The notes under the pieces: generated by a model
Seen by the model: only the letters and a program-made list of their open reading frames with translations
What the model was told of the DNA's origin: nothing
The model's database searches: none
DNA from: Mesaphorura yosii
Taxonomy: Eukaryota > Arthropoda > Collembola > Poduromorpha > Tullbergiidae
Assembly (NCBI GenBank): GCA_009869945.1
Contig: WIXG01000032.1
Span: 62,001-126,000 of the forward strand
Length of the DNA stretch: 64,000 bases
Reading direction: 5' to 3'
Shown here: positions 22,790 through 35,200 of the stretch, piece by piece
Layout of the letters: each line of letters opens with the position of its first letter
How positions within the stretch are numbered: the first letter of the stretch is position 1
Program-made: the position numbers and the translations under genes

Positions 22790-25700
22790 GACGCCATTTC
22801 ATGTACAAATAGAGATGGTTAATAATCGGTGTAACTGCCCGCCGGCAAGTAATACCGGTAAATCTTCTGGAATATCCTGCTTGTTACTGGTACCTTTTTG
22901 CGTGGAGGCCTAGGATGGAGTGTAATGGATCAATTACACACTTTGGCGAATGTAATGCTGCCACACGCTTCATGATTTTTTTGAAGTTATTATACTGTAG
23001 CCAAATCGCAGAAAAAATACCACTTAGAATTAGTGGGCTAGTTCGTCTGCCATCGTTAGCCAACCTAATCGCACCAAACTTCAATTTTTAGCTCATTGAC
23101 TTGGACAAATCATTAACAAACCAATGGAACTTAGCATTGGTTTGGTCGTTTTGGTAGTGCTCACTATTATAATAACTATGTCTTGTCACTTACCAATTCA
23201 GTTGCTTGATTTGCCACTTGTCACGTAATTAAACCAGGACTGGCTTCCCCAAGCTTCAAGATGATTCGATGAAATCAGACACGTAGAATTCAGCAGCACT
23301 GATGCGCAATATTCTGAGTGCTTGAGATTTGAGATGAGATTCCTCCTACCTCTCGGCTTCTGCCTCCTTAGTTAACTCGTTTTTTGCCGAAGACAGCACA
23401 AGACCCAGAACTCCACAGATACAGAAAGATGAGGATTGCGAATAAAAGAGCACGTGTGTGTCACACGTCAATCTCCGATGTAGGTAAAATTGGTAAAATT
23501 CTAAAATGCTGATCTTTTACCGCAACCCGCTCTCCTCAACAGCTACAACTCGACTGCGAACAACACTATGAAGGGAGGTAATCTGTTGATCGAAGCTCAG
23601 CGTGCATGCAAAAGCCATGAACCCAAGCCACTTTGCAGCCTGCTCGCTAGCAACGAAATCTTGAAATGAAATCAAATTTGTGCAATTATAGTTTTGAATA
23701 AATGATTTTGACTAAGATTCAGGGCAATTCAGATTCAGAAAGGTAAGATAACAAAAGATGTCTTAAAAGCGAAAGTCTCAGATAGGCATAAGTAAAACCT
23801 GAAGTTCAAGTTCACCTTTGTTATCAGTACTTACGCATAACACAATCGTTATGATAATTCACAGCAATAACTTTGCCAAATGAAGCGAGTAATCACAACA
23901 AACTTAATCTTCAGCCCATGAGTGTCACTTATGATAAACATCCAAAGGTGACTCTTACTTTTCAGGAATAACAATGTCGACTGATGTCGAAAAAAAGAAA
24001 TATTATCTCATATTCTCAGCGTAATGGTAATCAAATGAACAATGTCTTCTTACTGAACATGGAGTTCGAGGATCAATTCCACCTGATTACAATAAAATTA
24101 AGCTAATTAAAGAAGCGGCCGAGTAATTTTATACGAGAAACGTAAAACACATATGTTGTGGTGATCTACGAACCTGGTAACAAAAGCATGCTCCTTGCAT
24201 CAATTGTTCTAATACCACCAGGAATGATAAGATTCGTACCAATTTACCTGAAAATTATACCGAAAGATTGCAAAAACCATTCACTTGGCTTGGCCTCAAC
24301 GTACAATCAAGCTTGAACTCACTTGATAGATCCATCCTCAATGAAGACGTCTCCATCAGCACTGACAATCTTACCTCTCTTCACGATCAATCATTTTGAG
24401 AACTCTGGAAGGAAACAGGACGAAGTGAATAGGTTTGAACTGATTTGACTGATAGCATGAAATACGAAGTTGAAACCAGAACTTTTTAAGGAATTCCAAT
24501 AAGGCGATTCACAAGAACATGATTTATGGAATAAATTAAAGAAACATGATCTAAGTCAGCTTTGCAGGCAGCACGAATGGATAATTTTGAACCTGATAAC
24601 ATGAAATATGAAGATGGAGCCAGAATTTCTTAAGGAAGTCCAATATGGCGATGAATATGGACATGATTTTTGGAATAAACACGACCTAAGGCAGTCTTCT
24701 GGTCGACACACCAAACTAACTGCTGATTTGTGGTCGGTGGCTCCGTTTGGACCGTCTAATGAGGCTTCACGATCATCACATCCTCATTTCCAATTACTTC
24801 CGAGCTCGTACGACTCAAACTAGCATAAACAAAGATCAAGCCAAGCTGTTTGCTTGAGAACTCCACGAATCCACGATGGGCTGGCCTCTGTGCCTCTGTC
24901 TGGTAGTTGCTGGGTACGTTTCGACCCACGGAATGCACACAAACTCAGGAACGCATGTGTACAGTTTCAGTCGATTATCTCGAGGCTGTTTCTGCGCCCA
25001 GCCAACTTTGTGTCTTGTATCTCATGCATTTAGGCTTCATTCAATGTTTGTCTCTCGTCGGGAGCAGTGGTTCTCGTGCTGGCAGTGTTTGGGTTGTGAG
25101 TTCTCTATCTCTTGTTCAGCCAAGTGTACTGCATCCTTCTGAGGTAGGGGCAGGATAGCAGAAAGAGGAAAAGAATCTCCTTCGCTTGATCTTGAATACA
25201 TCCTGTGGAGTGTACATTCAAGTTCACCTCCATCGCACTCCTGTAACGTCGTTTCGGACATCAAATCTTCATTTCTGCACAGTTAAGCCACGGAATGTGG
25301 TGACTGGAGCACAGGAGGTACATGATCTGGAGGCAAATACTCATTAAGCTAGGACAAACTACCGTACACGAGACTTGACTGACCCTGCTGTATTATCCAA
25401 CGATCTTAACTGCATCCTTCAAGTATTCTTGCTCTTATCAGTGTCCGCATAGCGCCTGCATCCGCTGCTAACTCTTTGCAAGTGCCAAGAATTTCAGTGA
25501 TAATCTGCTGATTTATATTCACCCTCAGTCCCACTGGAGTCTTCATCTTGGTCATCTTCTATCGTCACACGTAAGTGCATCAGTTTTCAGTCCTCATCGC
25601 CTCGCTCTTTAAATTCCCAATCGCAAATACCGAGTTACTTGTAATTCGTTTCATCCCTTTAAAGAGCTTTTAACCTTCATGAAGGAGATGCCAAAGAGTG

Positions 25701-25930
25701 TAAAGAGTAAATATTTGATCGACCCAATTCGTTTATTTAATTTGGTTTCAGAGATCAGTCGCTGGAGTGTCATTCCCCGTTTAATTACCTTCTAATACGT
25801 GATTCAGTGTTCCTGTCGAGAGTAAGTAGTGATCGAGGACGACGTTTTTGGCTATGAACCGTTGCCGTTGCGAATAAATTAGACTCGGAGGAAATTGGAG
25901 GGAAGGGAAGACGGAAATAAGGTGAATTGA
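22790..25930. other. Intergenic region between the minus-strand pseudogene and UBL3
   Basis: About 3.1 kb with no supported gene. It holds an imperfect tandem duplication (24419-24703) and several overlapping short frames on both strands, such as one starting ATG at 24876 with a hydrophobic Cys-rich start and a minus-strand one at 25037-25264. None has splice or family support. The right end must hold the UBL3 promoter. Confidence 0.55.
24419..24703. repeat. Imperfect tandem duplication, period about 145-150 bp
   Basis: The segment from about 24419 to 24560 is repeated at 24571-24703 with many substitutions and small indels. Shared landmarks are ATGAAATA(C/T)GAAG at 24457 and 24601, then CCAGAA, TTAAGGAA, CCAATA(A/T)GGCGAT, ACATGATTT and GGAATAAA. 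The divergence indicates an old duplication. I recognise no transposon in it. Confidence 0.75.
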
Positions 25931-25934
25931 TACG

Positions 25935-25942
25935 TATCGATA
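25935..25942. promoter_or_regulatory. DRE-type motif TATCGATA upstream of UBL3
   Basis: An exact, palindromic TATCGATA lies about 300 bases before the UBL3 ATG. In Drosophila this is the DREF-binding core-promoter element of housekeeping genes. A TCATTC initiator-like hexamer lies about 100 bases downstream (26038-26043). Function in this organism is inferred. Confidence 0.45.
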
Positions 25943-26236
25943 ACTCGCAATTTGCGTCGTCTCGTTTCACGTCTCACGGATTGGTCGTGGTGTCAGCGTC
26001 GTCCTTCGGTCACCTCGCGCGTCTCGTCGTCCCAGTGTCATTCATCAGCTTCTCTGCGTGCCCGTAGAAAAGTTGTTCCGTTCAAGTATTTTCTGTGCTC
26101 AGCCAGCCCCAATAACGCAGTAAAGCTGGAGGGAGCCAAGAGCCCGGAGATTATTGTCGAATTCGTGCAAGTCGTTGGTGGCCCAGACGAAGATTCAACC
26201 CAAGACAAATCAGCTGGTCGAAAACGATTCAGAAAC

Positions 26237-26269
26237 ATGGGATCGAATCGCAACATTCCCGCAGATAAG
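26237..26269 (+). CDS. UBL3: UBL3 coding exon 1
   Basis: Codes for MGSNRNIPADK and ends in phase 0 at AAG|GTACGC. This ATG matches the family start. The leader upstream (from about 25952) contains no ATG in any frame, as expected of a 5'UTR, although the UBL3 frame itself happens to stay open through it. Confidence 0.9.
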
Positions 26270-29200
26270 GTACGCCCATTGCCAAAATTCTGCATTTTGT
26301 AGTTTTACGAGCTGTCCTGCTGACAGACGACAGACAGACGACGACTCGACATAGAACCATAAATAAATATGAATCAACGGATGAATGAATGAATGCACCA
26401 AATAGATAAGATAAAATGACCGTCATAAATGCGGAGAATAAATCTGCATCTATAAATCCACTCTCGAGTGCCGCAATCCTTACCGTTGTTGAGTTAACCT
26501 AGTTCCAGATTCGCATATGACATGAAATTGTGCAGATTCAGGGAGTTTATTGTCTTTCGGAAATTGCAGAAATACCTGAATGAAGACTGAAGACAGGCAC
26601 GGCACAAATTGCGGACAGAAGGTCGAACCACTTCGTAAACGGCCGCACGGCACGGTAGTTTAGGTTTATAGCGTATAAAATGAGCATCGAGCTATAAAAG
26701 CAAGGCATGGATCCGGTAATTGTACATTGTGCTCGTAATTGGTGAAACGGAGTTAGGTTAGGTGCCGTAGCGTAGCACAGAAGCGAAGAGAAATTACGCG
26801 ACAATTAAATGGTTGCACGATAATTTGACGAATGACGACGACTCCGACTTGATTAAGAAATGTTTCTTCGTTTTGTACGTGTGTCCGAAGCAAATGTGTA
26901 ATGTTGTTCTCATGTATCAAGTAATCAAGTCTCCTCTTCCGAACAGCGTGCCTTTACTTTAATGCCTCATTCCTTGATTTTACGAGATTCAGAACTTTCA
27001 TGGCTTTTGTTTTATGGCCGTGGCTCTGCCGTTTATGTATATTTTAGTACTTAGCGGGATGCCACATGCAATCTCAAAGACAAAGCACGCAACACGAACC
27101 CAAATGAGTTTAACTTTGTAAATTTATGATGGGGTTTCATGGGCAGAGGCAAAACTAGCGAATAGCGAAATAGTTTGGCTTACATTTCAGTTTCCTACTT
27201 TCCCCGTTTACTATTGCAGTTTTCATTACATTCGCCATCGCCATTCGCCACTGTCATTAGTCCATAACCTAGATTAATTTACAACTGCCGAATTTGGGGC
27301 TCAAAATGCATGTGTCGTGCATGATCCGAACATGAACAGCTGGTTCGCACGAATGACACTTTTTTGGACACGCTACCGCCAGGATGAACTGAAATTACCA
27401 AATTATGGGCCACAGACTGCAAGTGTGTTGTGCGAATCGCTTGGATAGGATTTTGAGTCAAGTACCGATCATTTCAGCAACGTTGGGCAGTGAATTGGAT
27501 TTCTTGCTTAGATTTTATGGCAAGTGCGGTGGTTTCAGTGTTCTGGCGTTCTGGGATGCGAACGCAGAAGCAGCGAACAGGAAATTATGCAAGAAATTGC
27601 GTAAATGAGTTACAATAATGCCACCACGTAATTTGCATACGGAATATAGTTCAGTTTCGGCAGAATAACGCAACGGGCTGAACTTGATTTTTCTCCTACG
27701 CCCATCGCTCTGGCCCAGCAGCCAAGCCAGGTTTGGCATGGCAGGCCGACCTTCTTGGTTGGTGCGTCTTGTGCTCGTGCTTGGCTTTTGCGTTTGACTG
27801 ATGACTACGACTACTGTGCTGCTGCTGATATGGTCGGTCTCTGGTGTGTGGCCTTGTCCTTTTGTTCTAATTTTCGTATTAATAGTACAAATGCAATTAC
27901 CCACCGACAACGGCTGCTTCATAACGTACCAAGTCGCTATTTGCTATAATGTGACCACAAGTCACAAATATGCATGTACTGCAATTAGCAAGTCAGTTTT
28001 TCTGTTTTTCCCTTGCCTTGGCATTTCGAGATAATACACCTGGTTGACTAACTCGATTGTGGCTTTGGCTTTGGCTCTCTTGTTCGTGGTTCTCTTCTAC
28101 ACAACTTAAGAACTCTGTGTAGTAGTCTAGAAACAGGTGTTCTTGTCTTTGCTTTGTCTTTCTTGGCTCTGTCCCGTTGCAGTACAGTCCCATGTATGTC
28201 TCACATTTGCCAAATTCTGGCAACGAAAGAATGCTCTCGCAGATACGTCGTTCGGTCACGAATTAAGTTAGACTTCCGATTGCGACTGCGACTGCGTGCT
28301 ACTTGTGAAGTAATTAGCATAAAATATTTCCGAACACTCTTTTTATAGTGGCTGCTAAAAAGTTTGACGTTTTATATTGCAACAATACAAATATTTTCCT
28401 GCCACTACCAGAAAGATTCATTCGAACCAATTGCGAACAGGCGGCCGTTGCATGATTGCATGGAAATCGATACGAGTAGGACTAAACTCAAGCTTAAAAG
28501 AGTGCGAGTGGGCGAGTCGTCTCGTCGTTCGGTGGATGCAGAATGCGTTTGTTTAGTCTGAACCGCTCACCTTCACGTAGGTTCAGTAACAATGGACCTA
28601 CAAGGCTTTAATTAAGCAGAATGCTTATTTTTAAACACATCTGTAATTGCTCTGGAGTCAATCGTCTGGACTCTCGACTCAACGCAGAGCAGAGCAACTT
28701 CACTTTTGATGTAATGTAAATGTGGCTTTTCACAAGAATAAACGCTCAAGTCATAAAATTCATATTTTTATGATGCTGGTCCGGTTCATGAATGAAAGCA
28801 AGCAGGTCGAGTCGAGACTGACAGATTGGACGGCTAAACCTGCTCAAGCCCTTAAATGCGTTGCGTGTCCGTGTCTTATCACTTATTGCCATTGCCTTGC
28901 CGCATTGTACTACATACTCCGAGCTGCGTAATGAATTGTTTTGACTCCACTGCGACTGTAGTAATTTAGCGGAGTGGCAAGCCTTCTCGGGCTCTTCGTT
29001 GTCTGGATTTCTTATCTTTTCTGAAGTATGTGCCTGGCTTGAATTTACGACTCCATTGAGACTTTAAAACTCTTTTGGAATTCATGCTTGAATTTTGTGG
29101 GACTAACCGGTTATTCTCGTATCTCCACTTTGCCTGACTCTGATTCTTACACCTCGCGTGCACATGCACTTGACCGACCATCCACGGACACGGACGACAC

Positions 29201-32200
29201 TCGACAATGCTTGGAATTCAGTAAAAGTGACTCTTTGTCTCTGAGATTTATCGCTGCTGCACATTTGCATTCGTTTGAATAATTTCTCAGGTCATTACGT
29301 AATTTTTTGTATGATTTAGCAAATTATCATCTCGGCTCGGTAGGCACGGTGTACGCTTTTTAAATGCTTGCTTTTCTCAGAAGTTCACAGAAAATTTGAA
29401 AATTCACTTGCATCAGTGCGTTATTGCAATTAAAAGTAGATTAACATATGAATGCATTCTTACGATTGCAATTGTAACGTCACGTCACAGAGCTTTGATT
29501 ATTTTGTCAACCGCGTGGCATCTCGTAATGTCGATAATGTTATTCTTGTGCTGTTTGTTGTGTCTTTTCTCACCTTGACTCGATTTCAAGTTTTCTTGCA
29601 GTACATCTGCATTGCATTGTTGGTATTGCGTTGTGAGCAGCGTGTTTAGTAAAAGTGACATGCGAATGAGAAGATTTATGAAAATGAGTGACACTCGAAT
29701 ATGCATGAATGGCGACGGTGATGCGCCGCGTCACTGCTGCTGCCTTTGCAAACAGACGGTAATGGATTAATCGTAAGCGTTTTGCGTCTTGGCTCCGATG
29801 AAGAAATATGAATAATTCACAGGACGCAACGGCGAATGGCAAAATTCACAAACTGCAAAGATTATGAGGCATTAGCCCAAATGAAACCTGAGCTTGAGCT
29901 GCCGCACCGTGCCGCTTTTTGCACTGCAGCGCAGTGACATTGTAACTCATCAGATCAGGGGCGAGATTGGCATTTGTAATCAAATACGATGCAAATTAAC
30001 ATGTTACAATACAAAGGTCTCTCTTCGCATTCTCGTCACTCCGAGTCTCGACTTGTAATTCCAATTGTAATTGTGCATCATGCGCGTTGACTAACAAGAT
30101 TCGCAACTCGTCGTCGTCACCATCATCGTCGTACTCGTAACCGTAATTCGTATGCGTATTAATTATGTAAGTTACAACATTACTTACATACACGCCGCGC
30201 ATATTTAACTTGATTTAATTTGGCAATGCATGCAATTAAGAGTGCGAATTCAACGCTATACGCGTAGCCTTATTTTAAGCCACAAAGATTTGAGCCGTAT
30301 TTTGGTCTCGATTTCGCAGCTCGTAACTTTCGAGCTCGGTTCGTTCTGTAATTAAAATGCGAAATGCCTGAAGTCACCTCGCGAAGCTGCTGCTGCTAGA
30401 AAGATTAGGAAGGGATTAACCTTGAGATCCGTATGGGAATTTATAGTTTTTTTGTCCATCATTTCGCCGGACACTTGCGCGCTGCTGCTGCTGAAGGTGT
30501 TGTCATACCACATGCATCATGAATAAGAGTTATGTAAAGATGTAGTCAAGGTTGCTTAGGAGTGATTCTCTTAATAAGGTTGTGTCATGCTCATTAAAAC
30601 AAAAATGTGTTTTCAAAATTCGACTGGGGAAAAATTTCCCCAATGCAGGGAAATTTCGAGCACGCGATTTCGTTCCTTTCACTGATTATTTTGAGCTCTA
30701 AAAACAAATTGTTACATTCTTTACGGCCTTAATCGATGCTGACTCCAATCGCTTCAAATCGTACATCGACACAATGAGTTGCTTCTTGAAATCTTGCACT
30801 AATTACCGGAGCAAGACGAAGAAAGAAGGCCTTCCTCTCCAGTTCGCAGAATTAATCAGTCGAAATGGTTCAAGAACAAAGAGTATTATGTTCGAGAGGT
30901 CGGGGATCCTGTCTGGTCCAGTACCACTACTTGATCAGGAAGATGACATGGACTTCTGAACTATTCAATAATTATAATTCAACGTCGCGTTCTTTTGTAC
31001 ACCATTTGTTGGTTTACGTTTTACATTACCTGCATCATTGCTAATTAAAAGCTCTCTATGAGTTATGTTTATTGCAGTTGCCAGGGATTGTGTTAACTGT
31101 ACCCTGCAAAGTTTGACAGTCTCCAAAATTGAAAAAATCATTCAGAGTAAACACACATGACTCAACCTTAGATTGAAGGACCTTGGATTCAATTATGACT
31201 ATTGAGATTTCCTCTTCGGGCTGGCTGACCCTCTCGACTCGACTCTTCTGTTCGCAACTAGGAGGGTTCGACTGTTCGACAGAGTTTAGCTGGTTTTAAT
31301 CAGAAAGATATTGCGGGGAGAGACATCTTCATTAGGAAGAAAGATTTGTTTTATGTGTGGGGATCATTTCAGTGCATTTCAATATATAGCATTCAATATT
31401 TCAATATGTGTATTTCCAGTGGCAATCATGGCTAAGACTGGCGGATGAAATTTGCAAATGACGACCGACTCATTTTTCTCAGGAGCATTCTGATTAGGAG
31501 CTTCATCTCCGCCGTCGTTTTAATGACTTCATAGCGTCGTTTGCCATCTGCGTAATGAGACCGTGCGCATGCCTGGACCTGAGAAGATGAATTTTAGTAG
31601 GGACAGCGCCTCATTATTCCCGTAGAGCGCGAATGGTTAATGTTGCAGAAATTATTATTCTTAGCATTATTGCTATAAATACAGCCTAGCACGAGTATGA
31701 ATTCGATAATTGAACATGATTCCTGCATTATTACATGAATGGAGATTTAAATCATAAAAGCGCCAACGCCAAGCGCGTAATAACGTGCTGATGGCTTAAG
31801 GAAAAATCTGAAGACTCTTTTTCGTGAGTCGGGGCTGGCAGCACTTAACATTAATGCGTTTTTGTTATTTTGCTGGGTTTAAGTGATTTCGCGTTTCTGC
31901 AGAGTGAGTTCGTTCTGTTCCAATTCCTCCGCACAGTGCACACTGCCCTGCCAACATTGTTGGACACTGATTATGATCTGGGCTTATACATCTTACCGTA
32001 TTACGTAACCTACACTACACGTTGCAATCTTCACGTTCGTCTCTGATACCCATTTGATTTGCTTGTCACTCGCGCCTGCTCTGCTCTTCCTTCGTCACTT
32101 GGAAATCAAAATCAGAAGAGCTGACGCGACCCAACAAAGACGTTTGCATGTCAATTCGTTATTAGAATCTGGCAGTCTTAATGCTGTCAATTACGGAGCG

Positions 32201-35200
32201 ATTTGCTACACCGAGCAGATGATGACATCGTAAATTGTGTGAAAATCCTTCTCAGCTGTGATTGAATGAATGTGGACCCATCAAAGGAGGAAAATCATGA
32301 GAGAAGAGAAACGAGGGAGGAGATGAAGACAGCTCTTTAATCGCCTCAAATACGCTCATTATCATCGCAACAATAACGCAATAATATGCAATTGAAGTGT
32401 TCGTTGTTCGTTGTAGTATTTCGCACAAGACAAGACAAGGCTTGGCTTGGCTTTGGCGCGCACTGCACTCGCAGCTGCGGCTCCTGTGCAGTGCACTGCA
32501 ATGCAGCAGTGGGTTAAACCAAATTGAATCGTGGCGTACAGCATTTTGTCATGCTCTAATTTCTATTTCTGCTGCTGCTGCTGCCGTGCGCATACGCGTG
32601 TATTGTTCGAGACTTAAATGGGCTGTAAATTCATTGCCCTGCATTGCCAACAGTCAACTGCCTGTACTCAAGGTGCGAAATGCGAATTTTTGCACACCGT
32701 TCGCGCGCTTCGTCTTCGTCAGCAGAGAGAAAGTCGGAAGCTGTTGCTGTCGTTGTCGTTTCGTGGGTGTTTCGCCAAATGAGGATGTTTCTGGTCGCTG
32801 GTGGACGCGGCCGGCTCGGCTACGCACATGCCAGTGATTTTGATTTGATGTGGCAGGGTCGGATTCACGAATGACGAATTTATTATGGAAACCCTTTAAA
32901 TGCAATTACTCGATCCGTCCAACATTGATGCGACAGCTATTCATAAGCAAATTGGCGTCTGCATCATCCATAAGCTCATAATTCAATTGAAAATCTAAAA
33001 TTAGAGCACTTCTGACTTGTGACGTCTTGGGACTCGGAGACCCAGCAGCCCCTCAAAGTCAAACTCTTCCTCTCAGCGCAGCGTAGCAACACTGCAATGG
33101 CGAGCTTTCTCTGTCTTTCTCAGTCATCAGTCAGTCAGCTAACAAGAAGCGAGCTAATTCGTTTGACATTCGTCTCTGCATTGAGAATGACGAACTGCTA
33201 GTTTCGATCACGCTATTCTAGAATTTAATTCAATAAATGCCGCCAGCCACTGCCTTCTAAAATTACTCACGTACAGCATTCGATTTTATTTTTCTGTTCG
33301 CAATTTAGATTTGTGTGCAAATGTTGTTTGATCCAAAGCCAAGCCATTCTCGAACTACATTTAAATTAATGTGATTTAACCTAATTTTAATCCATCCAAG
33401 TTTTGCGCTTAAAAATGGCGCAGCATGCACTTCGTCCGCACGCAGTGTTCACGTCTCGTATGAGTCTCATTGCCAGTTGCAAAATCTGCCACCACTCAAC
33501 AATGCACTTTAAAATGTAATTTGAATGAAAAACCTTCTTCAAAGAATTAAAGTGTAGCGAACAAACAATTCAACGCGAAATGCTGAATGCTTCTTTGACC
33601 AGCGCCTCGACTGCTTGCATGCAAGCATGAACCAAACCACTTTTCATAATCACAGGCACAACAACTGGCAATTATGCTTGTGCGTTGAGATTTAAGGTTA
33701 TTACGCTGGCGTTTGTTGATCACTCGACTCGTGTTTATGAATTCTAATTATTAATCGACAGAGAGACGCTTACGCTTGCATTGCATAAGTCAATACTTGA
33801 TTACTCGTACGCTCGCTCGCGGTACACCAACGCAGGCGCAGACGGTTAAGCATTGTTAATTAAATTATAATCTCATTTTCCTCGTATGTAGAATGAAAGA
33901 CTTGCTTGCTCTGCTCTGTGCTGAGAGCAGCAGTCAAACCAGTTGCCAAAAAGTTATGTAATGCCTGCACTCATTCATTTCACCTCGCAAGGCAATAGGC
34001 AATTTATTCAAATGGACGGCTTTTGTCTAGAATAAATTAAGTGACTTTTAGCAGCTCCGTTTTCCCGGCTGAAATCAATTTGATCCTGATTTCTATGGCT
34101 GCCCCTCTTATATTAGTTATTGGCAAATTCGCAAATTGTTTACTCCTGTGTTCAAGCCATATCAGCTTGTTGCTTGCAAAAAACAGCACCCTGCCTGGAT
34201 GTGGACAAAGCTAAAAACCGCAAAAGCTGATTGTGTCGATGCCCAAGCTGTCTGCCAAGCAACAGACAGCCAATCGCACAAATAAAACCGTAACCTTAAG
34301 ACGAACAAAGCAAACATTCACAATGCCAGCAGTAATTCACATAGCACATTAGCACAAGGACCTTAGCATGGCAAATAGCAAATAGCGAATTTGCAAATTG
34401 CTTGCATTTGCAAAATTCTCAGTAAACCACGGCTGTGTTCATTGTATTGCCATTGCATCAGGTGAACCAGATTTGCACACATTCATAATTTATCATTGAC
34501 AAGCCCAAGTCGAAGTCGCGATTGGCTGAACAACTCAACTACAATTCACAATCCTCAATGCGGTTAACTCTGACAATACTGCGAGACGGTACGTATTTTG
34601 CGGAGCATCGAACCGAGTTCACTCGCACTCGCACGCGCCGAAGAGCCTCGTGCTCGAGCCCTCCCTTACTCAATTGCTCAAAACACAGTGCAGAGCAGAG
34701 GTGTTTTGCCATTTGTCTTGGATTGATTATTGATTTCAATGAATGGCTGGCGTTAATCGTTAATGGGCTCGAGTGACTCGTGCCATGCTTGTGCGTTGTG
34801 CTTTAGTGCTTCATTGTTGCGTTGCGCAAGTGTCGATCTGTGATCTTGTTGATGGCCAAAGCAATTATCGAACAATCGAGTTACACGCTCGGGAAGGCGT
34901 TGCTGTTGCTTGCTCGGCGTGAGAATTATTATTCTCATCGGCGGCGTTGTCACTTTCCTTTCTCTCATTGTTGGGGCAGGCAGGCAGACACGATACGGAT
35001 ACGCGCACTAATGCGGAATAAAGCTAATGATGATTGCTCTAGAACAAATACTCAAACTCATTCACAAAATTACGAGTAACGAGCAGCAGCAGCAGTGCGA
35101 ATTTGGCACTGAACTGAAAAATCAGCACTGTACTCAGGCTGGTTATTAAAATCCAAATGCAAATTATGAAATTCGCCCGCAATTGGCCACTCGGTGGCTA

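Noticed and set aside
22884-23084. Minus-strand 66-codon frame upstream of the pseudogene
   Set aside because: Considered as an upstream exon, but no splice pair links it to 22789 in frame.
24060-24090. GTTCGAGGATC word resembling a tRNA T-loop
   Set aside because: No matching acceptor stem, anticodon arm or internal promoter box around it.
25037-25264. Minus-strand 75-codon frame starting ATG
   Set aside because: Protein-like but with no splice donor, polyA signal or family match; overlaps open plus-strand frames.
30774-30959. 61-codon ATG-started frame in UBL3 intron 1
   Set aside because: Reasonable start context, but short, unrelated to any family I know and without exon signals.
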